Shown here: piece by piece, positions 7,060 through 13,767 of the stretch
Position numbering within the stretch: the first letter of the stretch is position 1
Layout of the letters: the number at the start of each line of letters is the position of its first letter
Assembly (NCBI GenBank): GCA_964194585.1
Contig: CAXMNG010000405.1
Span: 1-13,767, forward strand
From: JAABYT01 sp964194585
Lineage (GTDB): Bacteria > Pseudomonadota > Gammaproteobacteria > HK1
Length of the DNA: 13,767 nt
Reading direction: 5' to 3'
Program-made: the position numbers and the translations under genes
Notes under the pieces: model-generated
Seen by the model: only the letters and a program-made list of their open reading frames with translations
What the model was told of the DNA's origin: nothing
Database searches by the model: none

Positions 7060-7443
7060 ATGCTCGGGCGCATGATCAGGGGGCTGCCGCTTCTCATCAT
7101 GTTGATCTCGATATCCGTCTGTTCGGCGGAATCGGTGCAAGTCATCACCGCCGAAGATTGGGCGCGGCCGCGAAGTGGCGAGTCACTCGTGCGCATGCCG
7201 GCGCTGAAGCGTACCGTGCGTGACTATCTCAACCAGAAAGGCAACCAAAAGGGCAGCCTGAACGATCAACGCGGACAGCGCATTTTCATTCGCCACCCGC
7301 GCGGCGAAGAGGGCGTGCTGTGGGCAGAGGAATTGCGCGGCTGGCTGGTCGCACTGGGCATACCGTCTGCCGATATCGCATTAAACCCGGAGTCCAGCCG
7401 AATCGATGCCATCGAGCTCGCGGTAATGGACGCGGACAACTGA
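7060..7443 (+). CDS. Small exported protein of unknown function
   Basis: This 127-residue protein begins with a Sec signal peptide: Arg at 4 and 7, then a hydrophobic core (LPLLIMLISISV) and a likely cut after CSA near residue 23. The cysteine is not in a lipobox, so it is probably a soluble periplasmic protein of about 104 residues. The mature part contains VITAEDWARPRSGE, LVRMPALKR, a low-complexity NQKGNQKGS stretch, then IRHPRGEEGVLWAEELRGWLVALGIP. The last section recalls the helix of OmpA-like domains in style only. I know of no function. The start at 7060 lacks a clear ribosome-binding site, and 7072 is an equally possible ATG. It precedes the hydrolase-family gene by 40 bases and probably shares its transcript. 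Confidence 0.75.
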   Translation: MLGRMIRGLPLLIMLISISVCSAESVQVITAEDWARPRSGESLVRMPALKRTVRDYLNQKGNQKGSLNDQRGQRIFIRHPRGEEGVLWAEELRGWLVALGIPSADIALNPESSRIDAIELAVMDADN

Positions 7444-7483
7444 TCGGCGATGAAAAATGAAGGCCGAATCGGATTCATTGAAT

Positions 7484-8317
7484 ATGGCTAAGCACCGCTT
7501 TGCCGCCATCCAAATGGCGTCCGGGCCGATGCTCGCGGCCAATCTCGAAGGCGCGGCGCGACTCATCGCCGAGGCTGCGAGAGGCGGCGCTGAGCTGGTG
7601 GTGCTGCCGGAAAGCTTTGCCCTCATCAGCGATGACAGCGCCGCGATACTGGCGGCACGCGAGACACCGGGCAGCGGCCCGATTCAGGAGTTTCTGTACC
7701 GTCAGGCACGCCAGCACCGGGTGTGGATTTGCGCCGGCGCGGTGCCGCTTGCCTGTGACAACGACGACAAGATTCGCCCGGCCTATCTTCTCTATGACAA
7801 GAACGGGCGGCAGGTCGCGCGCTACGATCGCATTCACCTCTTCGACGTCACCGTGATCGGCGCCACTACCGAGCAGTATCAGGAATCCAAGATCATGGAA
7901 GCCGGCGGCGACATCGTCGTCACAACCACGCCGTTCGGGCGCATTGGTCTCGCCGCCAGTTACGACTTGCGCTTCCCGGAGCTTTTTCGCGCCATGGTGG
8001 TGACCGGCGTGGACGTCATTCTGCTGCCCGCTGCATTCACCTCGGTTACCGGCAAAGCCCATTGGGAACCGCTGGTTCGCGCACGCGCCGTGGAGAACCT
8101 CTGCTACGTCGTCGCGGCTGCCCAGGGTGGCTACCATTCCACGGGGCGCGCCACGCACGGTGACAGCATGATTGTGGATCCGTGGGGTACGATTCTGGAG
8201 AGATTGGCCAAGGGCACCGGTGTCATCTCGAGCGAGATTGACAGCGAACGCATCGAGCGCATTCGCGCGAGCTTCCCCACCATCGATCACATTCGCCTGG
8301 GTTTCCACGCACTTTGA
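7484..8317 (+). CDS. Carbon-nitrogen hydrolase family protein, catalytic Cys and Lys replaced
   Basis: This 277-residue nitrilase-superfamily protein is of the type that often precedes tldD in gammaproteobacteria and is usually assigned to the omega-amidase/deaminated-glutathione-amidase group. The usual Glu-Lys-Cys triad is altered. Glu 43 (LPESF) remains, but the YDKIHLFD motif reads YDRIHLFD with Arg 116 (CGC), and the cysteine of the CYDLRFPE motif is Ser 159 (AGT) in ASYDLRFPE. The second conserved glutamate (HWEPLVRARAVEN, E195) is kept. The frame is intact with normal length and family-like ends, so this is not decay by truncation. It may be a non-catalytic relative or have changed chemistry. 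The start at 7484 fits family N-termini; the ATG at 7457 would add nine residues. Its TGA overlaps the tldD TTG start. Confidence 0.92.
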   Translation: MAKHRFAAIQMASGPMLAANLEGAARLIAEAARGGAELVVLPESFALISDDSAAILAARETPGSGPIQEFLYRQARQHRVWICAGAVPLACDNDDKIRPAYLLYDKNGRQVARYDRIHLFDVTVIGATTEQYQESKIMEAGGDIVVTTTPFGRIGLAASYDLRFPELFRAMVVTGVDVILLPAAFTSVTGKAHWEPLVRARAVENLCYVVAAAQGGYHSTGRATHGDSMIVDPWGTILERLAKGTGVISSEIDSERIERIRASFPTIDHIRLGFHAL

Positions 8318-9759
8318 GCTCCGCGCTTGACATCGCCACCGCGGACCTGCTGAATCCCGGCGGCCTGGGAGAAGCCGAGCTACAGGCCACCCTCGGACAG
8401 CTCATGGATCGACGCCTGGATCTGGCGGACATTTATTTTCAAGCGACGCGCTTCGAGTCCTGGGCGCTGGAAGACGGCATCGTCAAAGAAGGCAGCTTCA
8501 ACATCGACCAGGGTGTCGGCGTGAGAGCGGTCAGCGGTGAGAAGACCGGCTTCGCCTACTCCGACGAGATCGTGCTGCCGGCCCTCGCGCAGTCGGCGCG
8601 GGCGGCGCGCGCCATCGCCCACGGCAGCGGTGGCGGGAAAATACAGGCTTGGCGCGCGCGCAAGAATCACGACCTGTACGCCAGCGTCGATCCACTGGCG
8701 TCTCTCACCGAGCAGCAACGCATTTCCCTGCTGGAGTCCGTGGACGCCTTCGCTCGCGCTCTGGATCCGCGGGTAAAGGAAGTCAACGTGAGCCTCAGCG
8801 GCGAGTACACGCGCGTCATGATGGTCGCCAGCGACGGTACCTTCTCGGCGGACGTGCGGCCTCTGGTGCGCCTCAACGTGAGCGTCATCGTGGAGCAGAA
8901 CGGACGCCGCGAGCAGGCTGGCGCCGGTGGTGGCGGGCGATGCGATTACGGCTACTTTCAGGAGCAGGACAGGGCTTGCGGTTATGCCCGCGAAGCGGTG
9001 CGCCGCGCGCTGGTGAATCTGGAGTCCGGGGAAGCGCCCGCCGGCGCCATGACGGTGGTGCTCGGACCGGGCTGGCCCGGCGTGCTGCTGCACGAAGCCA
9101 TCGGCCACGGTCTGGAAGGCGATTTCATTCGCAAGGGGAGCTCGGCGTTCGCCGGGCGCATGGGCGAAACCGTGGCTTCCAGCCTGTGCACGGTGGTGGA
9201 CGACGGCACCCTTCCGGGTCGGCGCGGCTCCCTGAACGTGGATGACGAAGGCGTCCCTACCCAGCGCACCGTGCTCATAGAGGACGGCGTGCTGGCGGGC
9301 TACCTGCAGGACAAGCTGAATGCGCGCCTGACGGGCGTTGCGCCCACGGGCAACGGCCGGCGCGAGTCCTACGCCCACCTGCCCATGCCGCGCATGACCA
9401 ACACCTACATGTTGCCCGGGCCCCACACGCCGGAGGAGATCATCGCCTCGGTGGACAGGGGTCTGTACGCCGTCAACTTTGGCGGCGGACAGGTGGACAT
9501 CACCTCGGGAAAGTTCGTGTTCTCCGCATCCGAGGCCTATCTCATCGAGAAGGGAAAAGTCACGCGGCCGGTCAAGGGTGCCACCTTGATTGGCAATGGT
9601 CCGGATGTCCTGACCCGGGTCAGCATGGTGGGTGACGACCTGGCGCTGGACGAAGGCGTCGGCACCTGCGGCAAGGAAGGCCAGAGCGTACCGGTGGGTG
9701 TCGGCCAACCGACGCTGCGGGTCGACGAACTTACCGTGGGCGGTACCGGCACCGCGTAG
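8314..9759 (+). CDS. tldD: Metalloprotease TldD
   Basis: This is a 481-residue subunit, the same length as E. coli TldD and alignable along its whole length. With TldE (PmbA) it forms a zinc protease that degrades unfolded peptides, trims microcin B17 and acts on the CcdA antitoxin. The zinc motif HEAIGH is at 260-265, inside a VLLHEAIGHGLEGDF block. The third ligand is Cys 452 in GTCGKEGQS. The protein starts at a TTG (8314-8316) that overlaps the preceding TGA in TTGA. The first in-frame ATG, at 8404, would remove 30 residues that match TldD, so TTG is preferred and translation is probably coupled. The partner gene tldE/pmbA, often near tldD, is not in the window; the palindrome begins just after the TAG. 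Confidence 0.97.
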   Translation: MSSALDIATADLLNPGGLGEAELQATLGQLMDRRLDLADIYFQATRFESWALEDGIVKEGSFNIDQGVGVRAVSGEKTGFAYSDEIVLPALAQSARAARAIAHGSGGGKIQAWRARKNHDLYASVDPLASLTEQQRISLLESVDAFARALDPRVKEVNVSLSGEYTRVMMVASDGTFSADVRPLVRLNVSVIVEQNGRREQAGAGGGGRCDYGYFQEQDRACGYAREAVRRALVNLESGEAPAGAMTVVLGPGWPGVLLHEAIGHGLEGDFIRKGSSAFAGRMGETVASSLCTVVDDGTLPGRRGSLNVDDEGVPTQRTVLIEDGVLAGYLQDKLNARLTGVAPTGNGRRESYAHLPMPRMTNTYMLPGPHTPEEIIASVDRGLYAVNFGGGQVDITSGKFVFSASEAYLIEKGKVTRPVKGATLIGNGPDVLTRVSMVGDDLALDEGVGTCGKEGQSVPVGVGQPTLRVDELTVGGTGTA

Positions 9760-9779
9760 ATTAATTGGGATTAATTGGG
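9760..9779. repeat. Tandem 10-base repeat at the palindrome edge
   Basis: ATTAATTGGG occurs twice head to tail (9760-9769 and 9770-9779), immediately after the tldD TAG. The second copy is part of the left palindrome arm. A duplication of this kind could come from slippage or from insertion of the element. Confidence 0.9.
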
Positions 9780-9846
9780 GACAGATCTATTTATCTCGCT
9801 GCCGCGCTGCGGCAGCGAGATAAATAGATCTGTCCCCAATTAATCC
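9768..9846. repeat. Perfect 79-base palindrome, REP/MITE-like, between tldD and leuC
   Basis: Two 38-base arms (9768-9805 and 9809-9846) are exact reverse complements around the loop GCT (9806-9808). The tip is GC-rich (CTCGCTGCCGC), the base is AT-rich, and each arm carries AGATCT and GGGGACAG. No poly-T tract is needed for it to fold in RNA, so it probably ends transcription from both sides. The GGGGACAGATCT-type text resembles dispersed palindromes seen in proteobacterial genomes, which are often linked to REP-associated (RAYT) transposases; that link is from memory. No transposase gene is in the window. The right arm contains the leuC stop codon. Confidence 0.95.
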
Positions 9847-11249
9847 GGCCAATCCCGCACGTCGACGAAGTGACCGGCGATGGCGCAGGCGGCGGCCATT
9901 TCCGGGCCCACCAGGTGGGTACGCGAAAGATGACCCTGGCGGCCCTCGAAGTTGCGGTTCGACGTCGACGCACAACGCTCTTCCGGCTCCAGCCGGTCAT
10001 CGTTCATAGCCAGGCACATGGAGCAGCCGGGCTCGCGCCACTCGAAGCCGGCCTCGACGAAGTCCTTATCGATGCCCTCCTCCTCGGCTTGGCGCTTCAC
10101 CAGCCCGGAGCCCGGGACAACCATGGCGAGCTTGATGTTGTCGGCCAGCTTGTGGCCGCGCACGACGCGAGCGGCAGCACGCAAATCGTCGATGCGGCCG
10201 TTGCTGCAGGAACCGATGAAGATCTTATCCACCATGACATCGGTCATGGGCACGTCCGCTTCCAGACCCATGTACTGGAGGGCGCGTTCCATACCCTCGC
10301 GCCGAGATGGATCGCTCTCGTCTTGCGGATTCGGAATGCGCTCGTCGATGCCGATGACCATCTCCGGTGACGTGCCCCAACTCACGTGGGGTACGATGGC
10401 GGCGGCGTCGATCACCACCTCGTGATCGAAGACCGCGTCATGGTCGCTGACGAGGCCCCGCCACGCCGTCACCGCTTTGTCCCACATCTCGCCCTTCGGC
10501 GCGAAAGGCCTGCCTTCGATGTATTCGATGGTCTTGTCGTCCACCGCTACCATGCCGGCACGCGCGCCGCCTTCCACCGACATGTTGCAGACCGTCATGC
10601 GCCCTTCCATGGACAGCGCGGAGATGGTTTCGCCCGTGTACTCGATGGCGTATCCGGTGCCGCCGGCGATGCCGATCCTGCCGATGATGCTCAAGATCAG
10701 ATCCTTGGCCGAGACTCCCGGACCCAGCCTGCCGTTCACCACGATGCGCATGTTTTTCGATTTCTTCTGCATCAGGCACTGGGTGGCGAGCACATGTTCT
10801 ACCTCGCTGGTGCCAATGCCGTGGGCCAGGCAGGCGAAGGCGCCGTGGGTCGAGGTATGGGAATCGCCGCACACCACCGTCATGCCGGGCAGGGTCGCGC
10901 CCTGCTCGGGCCCGATCACGTGCACGATGCCCTGACGGTGGTCATTCATCTTGAACTGCACGATAGCGTGCTTGTCGCAGTTGGCATCCAGGGTATCGAC
11001 CTGGAGCTTGGAAATTGGATCGCTGATTCCGCCGCTGCGATCGGTGGTCGGCACATTATGGTCGGAGACCGCGAGATTCGCATCGATGCGCCAGGGCTTG
11101 CGATCCGCGGCCTCCAGCCCGTCGAAGGCCTGAGCCGAGGTCACCTCGTGGAGCAGATGGCGATCGATGTAGAGGATCGAGGTGCCATCGTCGTTTCTGC
11201 GCACCTCGTGGGCATTCCAGAGCTTATCGTAGAGAGTCTTGCCGGCCAT
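9840..11249 (-). CDS. leuC: 3-isopropylmalate dehydratase large subunit
   Basis: This 469-residue aconitase-family protein, with LeuD, isomerises 2- to 3-isopropylmalate in leucine synthesis. The [4Fe-4S] ligands are Cys 348 (GSCSNGR), Cys 409 and Cys 412 (PGCSMCLAMN). VCGDSHTSTHGAFA at 126-139 and the GHFVDVR end are typical. The frame stays open upstream to 11465 through the transporter gene, but similarity starts at MAGKTLYDKLW (11249), preceded by GGAAAG. The last two codons and the TAA (9840-9846 covers the overlap) lie in the palindrome arm, so the extreme C-terminus RDWPD appears partly set by that element. leuD and leuB, usually directly downstream, are missing here. It is the last gene of the prmB-aroC-MFS-leuC series, 43 bases after the transporter. 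Confidence 0.97.
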   Translation of the reverse strand: MAGKTLYDKLWNAHEVRRNDDGTSILYIDRHLLHEVTSAQAFDGLEAADRKPWRIDANLAVSDHNVPTTDRSGGISDPISKLQVDTLDANCDKHAIVQFKMNDHRQGIVHVIGPEQGATLPGMTVVCGDSHTSTHGAFACLAHGIGTSEVEHVLATQCLMQKKSKNMRIVVNGRLGPGVSAKDLILSIIGRIGIAGGTGYAIEYTGETISALSMEGRMTVCNMSVEGGARAGMVAVDDKTIEYIEGRPFAPKGEMWDKAVTAWRGLVSDHDAVFDHEVVIDAAAIVPHVSWGTSPEMVIGIDERIPNPQDESDPSRREGMERALQYMGLEADVPMTDVMVDKIFIGSCSNGRIDDLRAAARVVRGHKLADNIKLAMVVPGSGLVKRQAEEEGIDKDFVEAGFEWREPGCSMCLAMNDDRLEPEERCASTSNRNFEGRQGHLSRTHLVGPEMAAACAIAGHFVDVRDWPD

Positions 11250-11292
11250 CGTCTTTCCGCCCCACCGTATTCCACACGCGTCGTCAAGCGGC

Positions 11293-12471
11293 CTATTGTA
11301 ACGGAAGCCGCGCCTTTTCGGGTGCCCGCAATGGAGCCGGGACGAGCACGAAGCGCCACACCACCGCGAGTGCCGCGGCGCTGGCGGCGGCCGCCCCCAG
11401 CCAGGTGGCCGTGGCTCCAAGGCCATTCCAGGCGTATCCCGCCAGAAGTGCGCCCGCGGCCCCACCGGCGCCGAAGCTCACGCTGCTGTAGAGCGCCTGC
11501 CCGCGGCCCTGGTGGCTATCGACGAACTGGCGATGCACCAGCTGGATGGCGACGCCGTGATAGAGGCCGAAGCTCGCAGCGTGCAGCAGCTGAGCAGACA
11601 CCATGGCGGTGGCGGAATCTACCAGAAAGGCGACCATGATCCAGCGCACCACGGTCAGGCCGAAGGCGAGCAGGAACAGGGACCGCAGACCGAACCGCGC
11701 GACCAGCCGGTGCATGACGATGAATACCGCCACTTCCGCAACGACGCCAAGCGCCCACAGCCCGCCGATCACAGTGGGCGAATAGCCGTGTTCTTCCAGG
11801 TAAATGGAGTAGAACACGTAGTAGGGCCCGTGACTGGCCTGCATGAGCAGGCACGCGCCCAGCAACGCGATGACCGGGGGCTTTCGCAGCACCGCGAGAA
11901 GGGAGCCCTGGTCATCGCGCGGCCGTGTTGCGTCCCGCTCACCCACCAGCAGACTGCAGATAGCAACACAAACCAGCAGCAACAATACGGCGATGGGTAC
12001 GCTTCCCGCACCAAAGCGATCGATGACGACACCGAGGCCCGTAACCGCGACGACGAAGCCCACCGAGCCCCACAGCCGGACGCGCGTATAGTGTTGGACG
12101 CGGCTGCCGAGATGATTCAGTGTCACGGCCTCGAACTGCGGCAGCGCAGAGCTCCAGAAAAAGCTGTAGAGAACCATCAGCACCGCTATCCACCAGAAAC
12201 CCGACGACGCTGACACGGCGCCGAAGATCAACGCAGCGGCGCCGACGCCCAGGCGCACCAGCCCCATGCGCCGGCCGCGCCGGTCCGCCACCCAACCCCA
12301 AACATTGGGCGCGACGACCTTGGTAACCATGACCAACGCCACGAGCGTGCCGATCTGCGCGGGCCCGAATCCCAGGAATTCCAGATACAGTGGCCAGAAC
12401 GGCACCAGGGCGCCGGTCACTGCGAATAGCAAAAAATAGAATGCGGAGAGAGTCCAGTACGGCGGGGCCAT
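11293..12471 (-). CDS. MFS transporter, HcaT/MFS_1-like type
   Basis: This 392-residue inner-membrane protein has about twelve hydrophobic segments in the two-fold MFS pattern. An MFS A-type loop, GWVADRRGRRMG, lies at 59-70 between spans two and three, and the first span begins near residue 8. Sequence style (PFWPLYLEFLGFGPAQIG, GVAIQLVHRQF) fits the group that includes phenylpropionate and nucleoside permease-like proteins. The substrate cannot be told from sequence. The start is 9 bases after the aroC stop without a clear ribosome-binding site, so coupling to aroC is likely. From memory, an aroC-MFS pairing occurs in other gammaproteobacteria. The neighbours (chorismate and leucine synthesis) do not reveal the cargo. 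Confidence 0.9.
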   Translation of the reverse strand: MAPPYWTLSAFYFLLFAVTGALVPFWPLYLEFLGFGPAQIGTLVALVMVTKVVAPNVWGWVADRRGRRMGLVRLGVGAAALIFGAVSASSGFWWIAVLMVLYSFFWSSALPQFEAVTLNHLGSRVQHYTRVRLWGSVGFVVAVTGLGVVIDRFGAGSVPIAVLLLLVCVAICSLLVGERDATRPRDDQGSLLAVLRKPPVIALLGACLLMQASHGPYYVFYSIYLEEHGYSPTVIGGLWALGVVAEVAVFIVMHRLVARFGLRSLFLLAFGLTVVRWIMVAFLVDSATAMVSAQLLHAASFGLYHGVAIQLVHRQFVDSHQGRGQALYSSVSFGAGGAAGALLAGYAWNGLGATATWLGAAAASAAALAVVWRFVLVPAPLRAPEKARLPLQ

Positions 12472-12480
12472 GGAGTGCGG

Positions 12481-13590
12481 CTAATCGTGGTCCTCTGTCG
12501 CCGCCGGCACCACCGGAGTCGGTGAGCGCACGTCGAGATTCTGGCCCCGGTGTCGCAGCAGATGATCCATGAGCACGATGGCGAGCATGGCTTCCGCAAT
12601 GGGGGTGGCGCGAATGCCGACACAGGGATCATGACGGCCGTGGGTGGCCACTTCAACGGGATTGCCATCGACATCGATGCTGCGTCCCACCAGTCGCAGG
12701 CTCGAGGTGGGCTTCAAGGCGATCGAGGCGAGGATGTCCTGGCCCGAGGAGATCCCGCCGAGGGTTCCGCCTGCATGATTGCTCAAGAATCCCGCCGGCG
12801 TGATCTCGTCTCGATGCTGGGTTCCCTTCTGCGCCACGGCGGCGAATCCGTCACCGATCTCGACGCCCTTGACGGCGTTGATGCTCATCAAGGCGGCGGC
12901 GATGTCCGCGTCCAGACGATCGAAGATCGGCTCGCCGAGTCCCGGTGGAACCCCGGTGGCCGTGACGTTGATGCGCGCGCCGATGGAATCGCCCTCCTTG
13001 CGGAGCGCATCCATATAGGCTTCCATCTCGGCAACTTTCGACGCGTCCGGACAGAAAAACGGATTGCGTTCGACCTCCTCCCAGTCGAATGACTGACACA
13101 CGATGGGGCCGAGCTGAGCGAGATAACCGCGTACGAGTATACCTTCGCGCTCGCGAAGATACTTTTTCGCGATCCCCCCCGCCGCCACTCGGGCGGAGGT
13201 CTCACGCGCCGAAGATCGTCCACCGCCCCGGTAATCGCGGAATCCGTACTTCTGCTGATAGGTGTAGTCCGCATGGGACGGCCGGAACACGTCCTTGATC
13301 TTGGTGTAGTCCTTTGGACGCTGGTCGACGTTCTCGATAGTGAGACAGATGGGTGTGCCGGTGGTCCGACCCTCGAAGACGCCAGACACGATTTTCACCT
13401 GGTCGGTTTCCCGGCGCTGTGTCGTGTGGCGGGTTTTACCCGGCCGCCGGCGTTCCATATCCGGCTGCAGGTCACCTTCGCTCAACGCCATTCCGGGAGG
13501 GCAGCCGTCGACCACACAGCCGATGGCGGCGCCATGACTCTCACCGAATGAGGTCACCGAGAATAGCTTGCCGATCGTGTTTCCACCCAT
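12481..13590 (-). CDS. aroC: Chorismate synthase
   Basis: This 369-residue enzyme converts EPSP to chorismate, the last shikimate step, using reduced FMN as a cofactor in the cytoplasm. E. coli AroC has 361 residues. The N-terminus MGGNTIGKLFSVTSFGESHG is typical; GESHG is at 16-20 with the active-site His 19, and His 106 lies in VFRPSHADYT. GGGRSSARET is at 122-131. The frame runs upstream to 13686, overlapping prmB, but similarity begins at the ATG at 13590. The ribosome-binding site is poor. It starts 20 bases after the prmB stop and is followed after 9 bases by the transporter, so it sits inside a minus-strand operon. Confidence 0.98.
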   Translation of the reverse strand: MGGNTIGKLFSVTSFGESHGAAIGCVVDGCPPGMALSEGDLQPDMERRRPGKTRHTTQRRETDQVKIVSGVFEGRTTGTPICLTIENVDQRPKDYTKIKDVFRPSHADYTYQQKYGFRDYRGGGRSSARETSARVAAGGIAKKYLREREGILVRGYLAQLGPIVCQSFDWEEVERNPFFCPDASKVAEMEAYMDALRKEGDSIGARINVTATGVPPGLGEPIFDRLDADIAAALMSINAVKGVEIGDGFAAVAQKGTQHRDEITPAGFLSNHAGGTLGGISSGQDILASIALKPTSSLRLVGRSIDVDGNPVEVATHGRHDPCVGIRATPIAEAMLAIVLMDHLLRHRGQNLDVRSPTPVVPAATEDHD

Positions 13591-13610
13591 GAATGGGGAT
13601 TGTAGCGGAT

Positions 13611-13767
13611 TCAGACCTTCTGGCGGCGCAGGTCGTCCGCAGTCAGCAGAAATACATTGTCGCCGCCGCGCGCGAACTCCAGCCACACGAAGGGCAGCCG
13701 CCGGTAGCGTGCCGTAAGCGCCGGACGACTGGCACCCACCTCGACTATGAGCGCGCCGCCCTCGCTC
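13611..13767 (-). CDS. prmB: Ribosomal protein uL3 glutamine methyltransferase PrmB, C-terminal part
   Basis: The last 51 codons of a gene enter from the right edge and end in TGA. The frame reads EVGASRPALTAR and then FVWLEFARGGDNVFLLTADD, which matches the C-terminus of PrmB (in E. coli, EVGNS...FTWLEFDNGGDGVFMLT). PrmB uses S-adenosylmethionine to methylate the glutamine of ribosomal protein uL3; its NPPY motif is outside the window. prmB directly before aroC is a known gammaproteobacterial order. The 20-base gap to aroC suggests one transcript. Confidence 0.9.
   Translation of the reverse strand, partial: SEGGALIVEVGASRPALTARYRRLPFVWLEFARGGDNVFLLTADDLRRQKV

Noticed and set aside
8380..9708. 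Long minus-strand open frame opposite tldD
   Set aside because: It is antisense to a full-length TldD with catalytic motifs. Its His/Gly/Arg-rich composition is typical of a shadow frame.
9768..9846. Ordinary intrinsic terminator as a full explanation of the palindrome
   Set aside because: The 38-base perfect arms, AT-rich base, absence of a T-run and tandem ATTAATTGGG exceed what terminators show, although it may stop transcription.
1..13767. CRISPR array, tRNA, rRNA, toxin-antitoxin or prophage genes
   Set aside because: No regular spaced repeats, cloverleaf-like stretches, integrases or phage-like proteins were seen while reading both strands.

Overview
The window reads as a chromosomal stretch of a GC-rich gammaproteobacterium (estimated by eye at about 60-65% GC). 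The protein sequences resemble gammaproteobacterial families (RecJ, TldD, the RpfE-like phosphoglycerate-mutase family, PrmB). I infer a Chromatiales/Xanthomonadales-like lineage but cannot name a genus. It is mostly housekeeping DNA, with a small accessory insert and several unusual details.

Left block (1-6888). On the minus strand, in transcription order, are hom (homoserine dehydrogenase), thrC (threonine synthase), an RpfE/ApgM-like gene and recJ. The first three form a tight operon with gaps of 5 and 13 bases. A plus-strand group interrupts the path from the RpfE-like gene to recJ: a Crp/Fnr-type regulator divergent from recJ, then two very small genes. One encodes a 44-residue single-span membrane protein. 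The other encodes a basic 71-residue protein ending in a cysteine cluster. A Crp-like palindrome (half-site TGTGA) and a -10-like hexamer lie between the regulator and the small genes, so this looks like a regulator with its own target cassette.

Middle block (7060-9759). Three plus-strand genes run together: a small exported protein of unknown function, a carbon-nitrogen hydrolase family protein and tldD, whose TTG start overlaps the hydrolase stop. In the hydrolase the catalytic cysteine is serine and the catalytic lysine is arginine, so it may be a pseudoenzyme.

A perfect 79-base palindrome (38-base arms, 3-base loop, 9768-9846) fills the gap between the convergent tldD and leuC and supplies the leuC stop codon. 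It resembles a mobile REP/MITE-type palindrome.

Right block (9840-13767). On the minus strand, in transcription order, are the end of prmB, aroC, an MFS transporter and leuC. LeuC would normally be followed by its partner leuD, which is absent here; the palindrome is a candidate rearrangement junction.

The points most worth a second look are the Ser/Arg nitrilase relative, a six-cysteine insertion in threonine synthase, the 79-base palindrome with the orphan leuC, and the Crp-like cassette.
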